Assembly: GCA_003245635.1 (NCBI GenBank)
Contig: QKCO01000082.1
Span: forward strand, 1-32,718
Length of the DNA stretch: 32,718 bases
DNA from: Treponema sp.
GTDB taxonomy: Bacteria > Spirochaetota > Spirochaetia > Treponematales > Breznakiellaceae
Reading direction: 5' to 3'
The notes below the pieces were generated by a model that saw only the letters and a list, made by a program, of their open reading frames with translations, ran no database searches and had not been told where the DNA came from. Of the stretch, positions 7,884-15,809 are shown piece after piece. A program made the translations under genes and the position numbers. Each line of letters starts with the position of its first letter. Position 1 is the stretch's first letter.

Positions 7884-8987
7884 ATGGGAAAAATCGCAAA
7901 GCTCGCCGTCGCCGCGCTCTCACTTACAATAGCCGCTTCGGCCTTCACCGGCTGCGCGCCGCAGAAACCCAAAGTCCAGGTCGGCATCGTGCTTCCCACG
8001 AAGGATGAGCCCCGCTGGGTGCAGGACGAGGCCCGCTTCATGGACGCCCTCAAGGGACAGGCAAATGTGGAGCTCCTGTTCAGCCAGGGCGATTCCGGAA
8101 AGGAAAAGCAGAACGTCGAGACCCTGCTCACCAAGGGGATCAAGGTCCTCATCATCTGCCCGCAGGACGGCACCGCCGCCGCGGCAGCCGCCGAGGCCGC
8201 CAAGAAAGAGGGCGTCACCGTCATTTCCTACGACCGGCTGATCACCAACACCACCGCCGTCGACTACTACGTGACCTTCGACTCCGTGGCCGTCGGCCGC
8301 GCCCAGGCGCAGTACCTCGTGAACCAGCTCCCCGCCGGAACCAAGGGCGCCTCGCTCTATCTGTACGCCGGCGCCGCCTCCGACAACAACGCCTTCCTCT
8401 TCTTCCAGGGCGGCTGGGAAGTGCTCCAGCCCCTCATCGCCGACGGGACCTTCATGATCAAGAACTCGGCCGAAGCCGTGGCTCTCCAGGGAAAGAAGAA
8501 CCTCGAGCGCGCCGAGATGGCCAAGATCATCGGCCAGATCAGCACCGAGTGGAACTTCGACGTCGCCAAAAAGAAGGCCGCCGACAACCTGACCGCCGCA
8601 TCCGCCAAGGATAAGGGCGTCTGCTACATCCTCGCGCCGAACGACGGCACCGCCCGCGCCATCGCCGACGAATTCGCCAAGGACAAGGACGTTTCCAAGT
8701 ACTACGTGTCCGGACAGGACGCCGAGAAGGCTTCCGTCCAGTACATCATCGACGGCAAGCAGTCCATGACCGTGTTCAAGGACGTCCGAACCCTCGTCCG
8801 CGACGCGGTTACGATGGCCACCGACGTTCTCGCCGGAAAGACCCCGGTCACCACCGGTTCCTACGACAACGGCAAGAAGCAGGTCGCCGCGAAGCAGACG
8901 GAAGTCATCACGGTCGAGCAGAAGAACGTGAAGTCCGCCCTGATCGACTCGGGGTACTATCCCGCGTCCGACTTCACCGGCCTCTGA
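7884..8987 (+). CDS. chvE: ChvE-type multiple-sugar-binding lipoprotein
   Basis: Periplasmic substrate-binding component of 367 aa for the adjacent ABC transporter. The lipoprotein signal ends in FTGC with Cys24. The ChvE branch is recognised from KVQVGIVLPTKDEPRWVQDE near the mature start, VISYDRLITNT, the VDYYVTFDSVAVGRAQ segment, ASDNNAFLFFQGG and VSGQDAE. This branch binds aldoses such as xylose, arabinose, glucose and galactose. An excellent ribosome site, AAGGAGG, lies 6 nt before the ATG. Codons are strongly biased (AAG, AAC, ATC, GCC almost throughout), which suggests high expression. It is followed by an intercistronic hairpin that should keep its level above that of gguA and gguB. 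Confidence 0.9.
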   Translation: MGKIAKLAVAALSLTIAASAFTGCAPQKPKVQVGIVLPTKDEPRWVQDEARFMDALKGQANVELLFSQGDSGKEKQNVETLLTKGIKVLIICPQDGTAAAAAAEAAKKEGVTVISYDRLITNTTAVDYYVTFDSVAVGRAQAQYLVNQLPAGTKGASLYLYAGAASDNNAFLFFQGGWEVLQPLIADGTFMIKNSAEAVALQGKKNLERAEMAKIIGQISTEWNFDVAKKKAADNLTAASAKDKGVCYILAPNDGTARAIADEFAKDKDVSKYYVSGQDAEKASVQYIIDGKQSMTVFKDVRTLVRDAVTMATDVLAGKTPVTTGSYDNGKKQVAAKQTEVITVEQKNVKSALIDSGYYPASDFTGL

Positions 8988-9017
8988 TCGAACGCGGCCG
9001 ACGGACTGCATAAAAAA

Positions 9018-9065
9018 AAGCGCTGATCTTTCGCTCGCGATGGATCGGCGCTTCTCTATTTTCTT
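9018..9065 (+). terminator. Intercistronic hairpin / partial terminator between chvE and gguA
   Basis: An 11-bp stem with one G-T pair (AAGCGCTGATC at 9018-9028 with GATCGGCGCTT at 9043-9053) is preceded by eight A residues and followed by CTCTATTTTCTT. It lies 31 nt after the chvE stop. Such elements after binding-protein genes terminate some transcripts and protect the upstream message. Confidence 0.75.
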
Positions 9066-9089
9066 CAGCTATACGGACAAGGTGGATCT

Positions 9090-10610
9090 ATGGGGAAAAC
9101 CATTCTGGAAATGTCGCACATCACGAAGGAATTTCCGGGGGTGAAGGCGCTCGACGACGTAACCTTCAAGGTGGAAGAAGGCGAAATACACTTCCTGGTC
9201 GGTGAGAACGGCGCCGGCAAATCCACCCTGATGAAAGTGCTCAGCGGGGTCTATCCCCATGGAACGTATGAAGGCGATATCATAATCGGCGGACGGATAC
9301 AGAAGTACAATTCGATCAGGGATTCGGAGCGCGCGGGGCTCGCCATCATCTACCAGGAACTCGCGCTCGTGCCCGATCTTTCGGTATACGAAAACATCTA
9401 TCTCGGAAACGAGCAGCGGAAAGGGAACGGAAAGGTCATCGACTGGAACGAAACCATCCGCAAGGCCAAGCTCCAGCTCGAGAAAGTCGGGCTCGAAGTG
9501 GACCCGAGCGCAAAGGTGCGGAGCCTCGGCGTGGGGAAGCAGCAGCTCATCGAAATAGCGAAGGCCCTCAGCAAAGAGGTGCGCATCCTGATCCTCGACG
9601 AGCCGACGGCCGCTCTCAACGAGGACGACTGCGACAACCTGCTCGATCTCATCGTCGAACTCAAGAAGCAGGGCGTGACCTGCATCATGATATCCCACAA
9701 GCTCAAGGAAGTGCTCGCCATCGCGGATACCGTTACGGTCCTGCGGGACGGCAAGACCGTTGCCACCCTCAAGCGGGATGAGCTCGACGAGGAGGTCATC
9801 ATCAAGAATATGGTCGGCAGGGAAATCGAGAATATCTATCCCGAACGGCCGAACAAGAAAATCGGCGATGTCTGCTTCGAGGTGAAGAACTGGACGGCCT
9901 ACGATTTCGGCGTCAGCCGGGAAATCCTTTCAGGCGTCGACCTGCTGGTGCGCAAGGGGGAAATCCTCGGCCTCGCGGGGCTCATGGGCGCCGGCCGCAC
10001 GGAATTCGCCCTCAGCGTGTTCGGCAATCCCCGGGGATACAAGCTGTCCGGCCAGATGTTCCTGAACGGCAAGAAAGTCAGCTTCACCCATCCCAAAGAC
10101 GCGATAGACAACGGGCTCGCCTATGTTTCGGAGGACCGCAAAAAAGACGGGCTGATCCTCGAGCAGGACGTCAAGCAGAATCTGTCGATCGCGAGTCTCC
10201 AATCCCTCGTCACGGGGGCGGTTATCAACAAGAACGAGGAAATCCGGATCGCCGAGGAATACCGGAACAATCTCAAGATCAAGACGCCCAGCGTCGAATC
10301 CAAAGTGAAGAAGCTTTCCGGCGGGAACCAGCAGAAAGTGTCCCTCGGGAAATGGCTCCTGGTCGAGCCGGATATCCTGATTCTGGACGAACCCACCCGC
10401 GGCATAGACGTCGGGGCGAAGTATGAAATCTACACCATCATGAACAAGCTGGTCGAAGAGGGCATGAGCATCATCATGATCTCCTCGGAGCTTCCCGAAA
10501 TCCTCGGGATGAGCGACCGCATATACGTCGTGTGCGACGGACGGATCACCGGCGAGCTTCCCCGGGAGGAAGCCTCGCAGGAAAAGATCATGAAGCTGGC
10601 TACGGTATAA
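9090..10610 (+). CDS. gguA: Sugar ABC transporter ATP-binding protein (GguA type)
   Basis: Duplicated sugar ABC ATPase of 506 aa. The N-terminal domain has Walker A GENGAGKST (38-46), Walker B ILILDEPTAAL (about 165-172) and the degenerate signature SLGVGKQQ typical of GguA. The C-terminal domain has the degenerate P-loop LMGAGRTEF, a full signature LSGGNQQK (about 409) and LDEPTRGIDVG. The PHGTYEG insertion and the RDSERAGLAIIYQELALVP stretch are GguA-like. It energises uptake of ChvE-bound sugar through the permease encoded 15 nt downstream. The ribosome site is AAGGTGG, 5 nt before the ATG. Confidence 0.92.
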   Translation: MGKTILEMSHITKEFPGVKALDDVTFKVEEGEIHFLVGENGAGKSTLMKVLSGVYPHGTYEGDIIIGGRIQKYNSIRDSERAGLAIIYQELALVPDLSVYENIYLGNEQRKGNGKVIDWNETIRKAKLQLEKVGLEVDPSAKVRSLGVGKQQLIEIAKALSKEVRILILDEPTAALNEDDCDNLLDLIVELKKQGVTCIMISHKLKEVLAIADTVTVLRDGKTVATLKRDELDEEVIIKNMVGREIENIYPERPNKKIGDVCFEVKNWTAYDFGVSREILSGVDLLVRKGEILGLAGLMGAGRTEFALSVFGNPRGYKLSGQMFLNGKKVSFTHPKDAIDNGLAYVSEDRKKDGLILEQDVKQNLSIASLQSLVTGAVINKNEEIRIAEEYRNNLKIKTPSVESKVKKLSGGNQQKVSLGKWLLVEPDILILDEPTRGIDVGAKYEIYTIMNKLVEEGMSIIMISSELPEILGMSDRIYVVCDGRITGELPREEASQEKIMKLATV

Positions 10611-10625
10611 TTCGAGGGGGCAGTA

Positions 10626-11783
10626 ATGAAACTCAAAGTGCTAAAGCAGAACGCGCGCGAATACGGCATGTACATCGCTCTGATGATCATCATGGTGCTT
10701 TTCACCATCCTTTCCGGCGGCATCTTCATGTCGCCCCGGAACTTGAGCAATCTCTTCGACCAGACCGGATACGTTGCGGTCCTCGCCGTGGGCATGACGC
10801 TCATCATAATCATCAGGCACATCGACCTTTCGGTCGGCTTCGTCGCCGGCTTCGTAGGCGCGATCGCGGCGGTGCTCATGAAGGCGGGAGTCCCCCTCCC
10901 CGCCGTCTTCCTGATCGCCTTGGCATCCGGAGCATTGGTCGGCCTCTATCAGGGCTGGGGCGTCGCGTTCATGAGCGTACCCGCCTTCGTCATCACCCTG
11001 GCGGGCATGTTCATCTTCAGGGGAGCCCTCCTCCGGCTCACGGAAGGCACCGGCACGATCATCGTGGACAGCAAGTTCTTCAACGCCCTCGGCAACGGCT
11101 TCATCCCCGATATCGTCGCGGGCGCGAGCATCCACGTGCTCACCATGATCATCGGCCTCATCGCCGTCGCCGCCTTCATAGTAAGCGAATTCCGAACCCG
11201 CAATCAGAAGAAGAAGTACCGTTTCGAGATCGACACCCTGGACATGTTCGTCGGGAAGCTCGTATTCATCTCGGCCCTGATCCTGTTCTTCTGTTGGCAG
11301 CTGGCCCAGTACAACGGCATTTCATGGACGGTGGTCATCGTCCTGGTAGTCGTGGCGATTTACCACTTCCTGATGAACAACACCGTGCTCGGGCGCCACG
11401 TGTACGCCATCGGCGGCAACCCCGAGGCGGCGGAACTCTCGGGCATCAAGGTGAAGCAGGTGACGCTCTTCGTGTTCTCCTCCATGGGATTCCTCGCGGC
11501 CCTTTCGGGCATCATGTTCACGTCCCGCCTCCAGTCGGCGACCACCACCGCGGGCGTCGGCTTCGAGCTCGACGCCATCGCTTCGGCCTTCATCGGCGGC
11601 TGCTCTCCCTCGGGCGGCATCGGAAAGGTCACGGGCACGATCATCGGCGCCATCGTCATGTCGTCCCTCTCGAACGGCATGAACCTGCTCGGAGTCGGCA
11701 TCTCGTACCAGTACATCGTGCGCGGTCTCGTGCTCGTCATCGCGGTACTCTTCGACGTGCAGTCGAGGAAGGTGAAGCTGTAG
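10626..11783 (+). CDS. gguB: Sugar ABC transporter permease (GguB type)
   Basis: Multi-spanning inner-membrane permease of 385 aa of the BPD_transp_2 family. Family landmarks are GGIFMSPRNLSNLFDQ, AVGMTLIIIIRHIDLSVGF, VPAFVITLAGMFIFRG, the charged loop EFRTRNQKKKYRFE, YAIGGNPEAAELSGI and GGCSPSGGIGKV. It is the last gene of the chvE-gguAB operon, with AGGGGG about 8 nt before the ATG. It forms the membrane channel for sugars delivered by the ChvE-type protein. No clear terminator follows. The next gene has its own promoter. Confidence 0.92.
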   Translation: MKLKVLKQNAREYGMYIALMIIMVLFTILSGGIFMSPRNLSNLFDQTGYVAVLAVGMTLIIIIRHIDLSVGFVAGFVGAIAAVLMKAGVPLPAVFLIALASGALVGLYQGWGVAFMSVPAFVITLAGMFIFRGALLRLTEGTGTIIVDSKFFNALGNGFIPDIVAGASIHVLTMIIGLIAVAAFIVSEFRTRNQKKKYRFEIDTLDMFVGKLVFISALILFFCWQLAQYNGISWTVVIVLVVVAIYHFLMNNTVLGRHVYAIGGNPEAAELSGIKVKQVTLFVFSSMGFLAALSGIMFTSRLQSATTTAGVGFELDAIASAFIGGCSPSGGIGKVTGTIIGAIVMSSLSNGMNLLGVGISYQYIVRGLVLVIAVLFDVQSRKVKL

Positions 11784-11818
11784 GTCCGAACGCCCGCCCG
11801 CCAGGAGCGTCGATCCGG

Positions 11819-11847
11819 CTGACAATCAGGCCGCTATCGGATAGAAT
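11819..11847 (+). promoter_or_regulatory. Promoter of the YqhA-family gene
   Basis: CTGACA (11819-11824), a 17-bp spacer and TAGAAT (11842-11847) each match the sigma-70 consensus at five of six positions. Transcription should start near 11854. The leader can form a CCCCGC/GCGGGG hairpin (11850-11873) just before the AGGAG ribosome site. Confidence 0.7.
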
Positions 11848-11889
11848 CGCCCCGCTCGCCCGCGTCGGCGGGGAGCGAGGAGAGACATC

Positions 11890-12516
11890 GTGCCGGAGCA
11901 GCGCAACGAAGCCGAGAATTTCGGCGATTCGGGCAGAACCGCGGTCAAGACCGAAGAGCATTACCGGGCCAACGACAAGCGGAAGACCTACCTGGTGGAA
12001 ACGGCGTTCGAGAAGGCGCTCTGGTCGGCCAGGTTCCTGGTCATCCTGGCCGTGGTGGCCAGCGTAATCGCGGCCCTGGCGCTTTTCGTGATCGGCGCCC
12101 TGGATATCGTCAGAGTGATCGGCGAAATGGTCGCCTACTATGTGCACGGCGACCACGGGATCGACCTGCATGGGGCGGTGATCGGAGAGCTGGTGGGGAG
12201 CATCGACATATTCCTGATCGCCGTGGTGCTGATGATATTCAGCTTCGGCCTGTACGAGCTTTTCATCAGCCATATCAACGCCGCCGACGGTTCGGAAAGC
12301 TCCAACATCCTGGAGATCGGATCGCTGGATGTATTGAAGGACAAGATCGGTCAGGTGATAATAATGGCCTTGATCGTGCAGTTCTTCAAAATCATGCTGC
12401 AGCTGCATCCGTCGACGGTGACCGAGATGCTGCTGTTCGCGTGCGCCGTCGCGGCCCTGGCCCTGGCGCTCTTCCTCATGCACCTGGGCAAGAGATTGAC
12501 GCACGGCGGCCATTGA
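11890..12516 (+). CDS. YqhA-family (UPF0114) inner-membrane protein
   Basis: Protein of 208 aa with three to four membrane helices (around residues 45-70, 100-130, 155-175 and 180-200). It carries the UPF0114 hallmark IDIFLIAVVLMIFSFGLYELF followed by a short loop and the LKDKIGQVIIMALIVQFFK segment. The N-terminal 35 residues are hydrophilic and longer than in many homologues. The start is GTG, chosen because AGGAG lies about 8 nt before it and no in-frame ATG is better placed. The gene has its own promoter and a strong terminator, so it forms a single-gene unit. The biochemical role of this family is not established. Confidence 0.87.
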   Translation: MPEQRNEAENFGDSGRTAVKTEEHYRANDKRKTYLVETAFEKALWSARFLVILAVVASVIAALALFVIGALDIVRVIGEMVAYYVHGDHGIDLHGAVIGELVGSIDIFLIAVVLMIFSFGLYELFISHINAADGSESSNILEIGSLDVLKDKIGQVIIMALIVQFFKIMLQLHPSTVTEMLLFACAVAALALALFLMHLGKRLTHGGH

Positions 12517-12539
12517 GGGCCGCGGACGCGCAACGCCCG

Positions 12540-12572
12540 AGGCGCCGAACCGGGTCCGGCGCCTATTTTTCT
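12540..12572 (+). terminator. Rho-independent terminator of the YqhA-family gene
   Basis: Stem AGGCGCCG (12540-12547) pairs perfectly with CGGCGCCT (12557-12564) and is followed by ATTTTTCT. It overlaps the stop codon of the convergent Amt-GGDEF gene. There is no T tract on the minus side. Confidence 0.88.
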
Positions 12573-14521
12573 ATTCGGTTGCGCCCCTTGTCCTTGGCGA
12601 CGTAGAGCAGTTCGTCGGCCCTCCCGATCAGCTTGGCGGCATCGTCGTCAAGGTTCTCGGCGACGCCGCCGCTGACCGTCACCTTTCTGTTCGCATCGAA
12701 TTCCCATTTAAGCTGGGCCAGGTTTTCTCTTAGCCTGTTGGCGAGTTCATAGGCCGACTGAAGATCCGTTTCAGGAAGGACGACCAGGAACTCTTCACCG
12801 CCGTACCTTCCTATGACATCGGTCTCCCGAAGATTGTTCCTCAAAGTTTCCGCGCATCTGACCAGAACGATGTCTCCCATCTGATGGCCGAAACTGTCGT
12901 TTATGCTTTTGAAAAAGTCGATATCGAATATGATGATGGAAAGGCTGTTGCTGTAGCGCTTGCTTCTTTTGACTTCTTCTTCCAAATAGTCCGTGATGTA
13001 TTTCCGGTTGTATATCTTCGTCAGCCCGTCCCTGATTGAGATAGCCTTCAAGGACTCGAGGGCCCGATCCGCGATCTCCTCTTTTTCTTTCAACCTGTCT
13101 ATCATGATGTTGAAATAGTTCGTCAGATCCCCGATCTCGGTGCCGATTTCGGTCTCGAGCTTCTTGACTCCGACTATCCTCGCATCGGAAATGACTTTTC
13201 TCATCGAGTCGGAAAGCTCGGAAATACTCGAACTCGTTCCATGCTCGGCGATATTCAAACCGATCTTTTCATGTTCGATGGAAACCCGGACAGGCACAAA
13301 GCGTTTGATGAGACGGAGAATCAGGTAAGCCAGGCCGAAGCTCCAGATAAAACAGGAAACGACGCCCAAAGCCTGAACGCCGACCTGCTCGATGCGGCTT
13401 AAGCCGGACTCGGCCAGAAAGCGTTCTCTAATGAAGAGCCCCGTCGCGAGAGTTCCCCACACGCCGGCGAAAGCATGTACGGGAACGGCCGAAACCACAT
13501 CGTCGATTCCGATCCGCTCGAGGAAGTACGTCCCGTAGTAAACGGCGAAACCGGAACCTATTCCGATGACGAGCGCGGAGACGGAACCGACGTAGGCGCA
13601 GCCCGCCGTAATGCCGACCAGGCCAGCTATCACCCCATTGATGATCATTTCGGGCTCGGGGAGTTTGCTTTTTCCTAAGAACATGCTGAGAAACATCGCC
13701 GTAATACCGCCGAAGGAGGCGGAGATAATGGTATTCAAGATAATTTCCGCAACATGGGGGTCTGCCGCTAATGTGCTCCCTCCGTTGAAGCCGAACCATG
13801 CGAAGAAAAGGATAAATACGCCCAGATACGCAAAAACGATGTTGTGGCCCGGTATCTTCTGGGGCGTTCCGTCCGCCGCGAACCTGCCGATTCTCGGACC
13901 GATGACGATCGCGCCGGCAAGGCCTACCCACCCCCCGATGGAGTGGACCACGCTGGAGCCCGCGAAATCGAGAAAGCCCAGCCGCTGCAGCCACCCGGCC
14001 TGACTTTCATAGAAAAAGCCGCCCCAGGCCCAGTGGCCGAAAATCGGATAGATCAAGGCGGAGGTTATGAACGACATTATCAGATAGGTGCTGAAGCGCG
14101 CCCGCTCCGCCACTACCCCGGAATCGATGGTCGCCGCGGTGCCGACGAATACGGCCTGGAACACGAAGAAAGTCGCTTTCCAGCTGTCGTCGTCGAGAGC
14201 GGTGAAGAAATCGGACATGCCGAACAAACCGGAAAAGGTCCTTCCGAACATCAAGCCGTAGCCGACGAACCAGAAGGCCGCGACGGAAAAGATGAAATCG
14301 GTCAGATTCTTTATAGCGACGTTGATGGAGTTCTTCGCCCGGGACAATCCCGTTTCCAACGCCATGAAGCCGGCCTGCATCAGGAACACGAGCATGGCGG
14401 CAATGAGGACCCAGAGGATATCGTCCAACGTTTTACCATTGGTGAAAACCTCGGCGACTTCCCGGGGAAAAAGCCGTGAAGACGAAAGCAAAAGCATTAT
14501 TGAAACGACGAACGGCTTCAT
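12563..14521 (-). CDS. Ammonium transporter fused to a diguanylate cyclase (Amt-GGDEF)
   Basis: Protein of 652 aa in which an Amt/Rh channel is followed by a GGDEF domain. The Amt part (about residues 25-410) has a cleavable-looking N-terminal hydrophobic segment, DSGVVAERARFSTYL, and the twin pore histidines in VVHSIGGWVG (about 192) and VPVHAFAGVWG (about 349). A linker of about 70 residues looks HAMP-like or coiled-coil. The C-terminal cyclase has IFDIDFFKSINDSFGH and an intact YGGEEF active site (about 572). An RxxD inhibition site (RETD) lies five residues before GGEEF. Ammonium passage or binding may therefore set c-di-GMP output. I start at ATG 14521. An upstream TTG at 14539 is in frame but lies inside the putative -10. 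There is no Shine-Dalgarno sequence. Confidence 0.9.
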   Translation of the reverse strand: MKPFVVSIMLLLSSSRLFPREVAEVFTNGKTLDDILWVLIAAMLVFLMQAGFMALETGLSRAKNSINVAIKNLTDFIFSVAAFWFVGYGLMFGRTFSGLFGMSDFFTALDDDSWKATFFVFQAVFVGTAATIDSGVVAERARFSTYLIMSFITSALIYPIFGHWAWGGFFYESQAGWLQRLGFLDFAGSSVVHSIGGWVGLAGAIVIGPRIGRFAADGTPQKIPGHNIVFAYLGVFILFFAWFGFNGGSTLAADPHVAEIILNTIISASFGGITAMFLSMFLGKSKLPEPEMIINGVIAGLVGITAGCAYVGSVSALVIGIGSGFAVYYGTYFLERIGIDDVVSAVPVHAFAGVWGTLATGLFIRERFLAESGLSRIEQVGVQALGVVSCFIWSFGLAYLILRLIKRFVPVRVSIEHEKIGLNIAEHGTSSSISELSDSMRKVISDARIVGVKKLETEIGTEIGDLTNYFNIMIDRLKEKEEIADRALESLKAISIRDGLTKIYNRKYITDYLEEEVKRSKRYSNSLSIIIFDIDFFKSINDSFGHQMGDIVLVRCAETLRNNLRETDVIGRYGGEEFLVVLPETDLQSAYELANRLRENLAQLKWEFDANRKVTVSGGVAENLDDDAAKLIGRADELLYVAKDKGRNRIEK

Positions 14522-14529
14522 CGACCGTC

Positions 14530-14538
14530 TATATAGCA
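14530..14538 (-). promoter_or_regulatory. Extended -10 (TGCTATATA) before the Amt-GGDEF gene
   Basis: Minus-strand TGC plus TATATA (14535-14530) ends 8 nt before the ATG, the same spacing as at the 2610 gene. No good -35 is seen. Together with the missing ribosome site this suggests a leaderless transcript. Confidence 0.4.
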
Positions 14539-14539
14539 A

Positions 14540-14700
14540 GATTCATACCATTTTAACAGAATTAACACAAAATAAATCTAAATCATAATAATGAAAAGAG
14601 ATAGCATTGAACTGCATTAAGCGTCGGAGAGAAAATGAGTACGGATTGTTACATTTTTGAGGGAGTTGAGGATTAACTTACATTTATGTAGCTTAGTAGA
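14540..14700. other. AT-rich intergenic segment
   Basis: This segment is strikingly AT-rich compared with the GC-rich neighbours and has no credible reading frame. It includes runs such as TTTTAACAGAATTAACAC and a short palindrome, TACATTTATGTA (14679-14690). It lies between the pit terminator and the Amt-GGDEF start. It may hold upstream promoter elements or regulator sites. Confidence 0.6.
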
Positions 14701-14711
14701 AACGCCTCTGC

Positions 14712-14741
14712 ATCGGCGGAGCATAGACACTCTCCGCCGAT
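14712..14741 (-). terminator. Probable terminator of the DUF47-pit operon
   Basis: A perfect 10-bp stem (ATCGGCGGAG/CTCCGCCGAT) with a 10-nt loop begins 24 nt after the pit stop codon on the minus strand. The tract beyond it (GCAGAGGCGTTTCT) is only weakly T-rich, so termination may be incomplete. Confidence 0.55.
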
Positions 14742-14765
14742 ACGGGCTCGCGTCGGGCGAAGGGA

Positions 14766-15803
14766 CTAGAAGCGCAGCAGCTGGTGGAAATGCTTGATGA
14801 TCAGCATGCTGAGGGCGGCGCAGGCGGCCGTCGCCGGAATGGTCAGAAGCCAGGCCCAAACGATGGTGCGGGCGGTGACCCAGCGGACCTTCGCGGCGGA
14901 CTCCACGGCGCCGACGCCCATGATCGAGCCGGAGATGACGTGCGTGGTCGACACCGGGATGCCGAAGTGCGCGGTGAGCTGCAGCACGGCGGCAGACGAA
15001 GTCTCAGCGCAGAAGCCCTCCAAGGCGTGGATCTTGGTGATCTTGGTGCCCATCGTCTTGACTATGCGCCAGCCCCCCAGCATCGTGCCGAGTCCCATGG
15101 CGCCGTAGCAGGCCAGCGCGACCCATCCCGGCACTTCCTTGAACTCGGGGAGGACGCCGCCGGCCACCAGGGCCAGAGTGATGATGCCCATGCTCTTCTG
15201 GGCATCGTTCGTGCCATGCCCGACCGAGAAAGCCGCCGCCGACACCAGCTGAAGATATTTGAAGATATCCTTCACCTTGTGGGGATTGACCTTCCGGAAA
15301 ACGATGAAGATCAGCGTGGTGAAAAGCGAAGCGCCGATGAAGCCCATGACCGGGGCTATGATGATGAAGCAGACGATCTGGATCACGCCGCCTGAAAACA
15401 GGCCGCCGAGTATCACGACTTTCGGCCCAACCGCCACCAGGCCGGCGCCCAAAAGGCTACCGATGAGCGCATGGCTGGACGAGGTAGGAAGGCCGAGGAG
15501 CCACGTGATCAGATTCCAGAGCACCGCTCCCAGCAGCGCGGCCAGCAGAAGGGGCAGCAGCGTATCGATGGGGACCAGCTTGATGTCCACGACGCCCTTG
15601 CCGATCGTTTTCGCGATCGCGGTTCCCAGCGTGAAGTAGCCGACGAAGTTGGCGAGCCCCGCCATGACGACGGCCTGGAGCGGCGTCAGCGTCCGCGTGA
15701 TGACGATGGTGGCGATGGCGTTCGCCGCGTCGTGGAAGCCGTTGAGGAAATCGAAGATCAGCGCGATGCCGATGACGACGATCAGAAGGATGGTCAGCGA
15801 CAT
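14766..15803 (-). CDS. pit: Low-affinity inorganic phosphate transporter (Pit family)
   Basis: Inner-membrane Pi:cation symporter of 345 aa, a typical size for short bacterial PiT proteins. The two inverted signature repeats are present: NGFHDAANAIAT near residue 21 and GHGTNDAQKSMG near 200. LPTSSSHALIG and VSTTHVISGSIMG are the matching second elements of the two halves. About ten membrane helices can be seen. The gene starts 6 nt after the DUF47 stop with only a weak ribosome site, so translation is probably coupled. The paired DUF47 protein is the usual Pit accessory factor. Confidence 0.94.
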   Translation of the reverse strand: MSLTILLIVVIGIALIFDFLNGFHDAANAIATIVITRTLTPLQAVVMAGLANFVGYFTLGTAIAKTIGKGVVDIKLVPIDTLLPLLLAALLGAVLWNLITWLLGLPTSSSHALIGSLLGAGLVAVGPKVVILGGLFSGGVIQIVCFIIIAPVMGFIGASLFTTLIFIVFRKVNPHKVKDIFKYLQLVSAAAFSVGHGTNDAQKSMGIITLALVAGGVLPEFKEVPGWVALACYGAMGLGTMLGGWRIVKTMGTKITKIHALEGFCAETSSAAVLQLTAHFGIPVSTTHVISGSIMGVGAVESAAKVRWVTARTIVWAWLLTIPATAACAALSMLIIKHFHQLLRF

Positions 15804-15809
15804 ACGCGG

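Noticed and set aside
7920-9011. Long open frame antisense to chvE
   Set aside because: Its repetitive Gly/Asp/Val/Leu composition reflects the extreme codon bias of chvE on the other strand. No family features.
10532-12067. 511-codon open frame overlapping gguB
   Set aside because: Arg/His/Pro-rich out-of-frame reading of the permease gene with no recognisable domain.
14522-14539. TTG start six codons upstream for Amt-GGDEF
   Set aside because: No ribosome site, and the added codons overlap the putative extended -10. ATG 14521 directly precedes the hydrophobic N-terminus.
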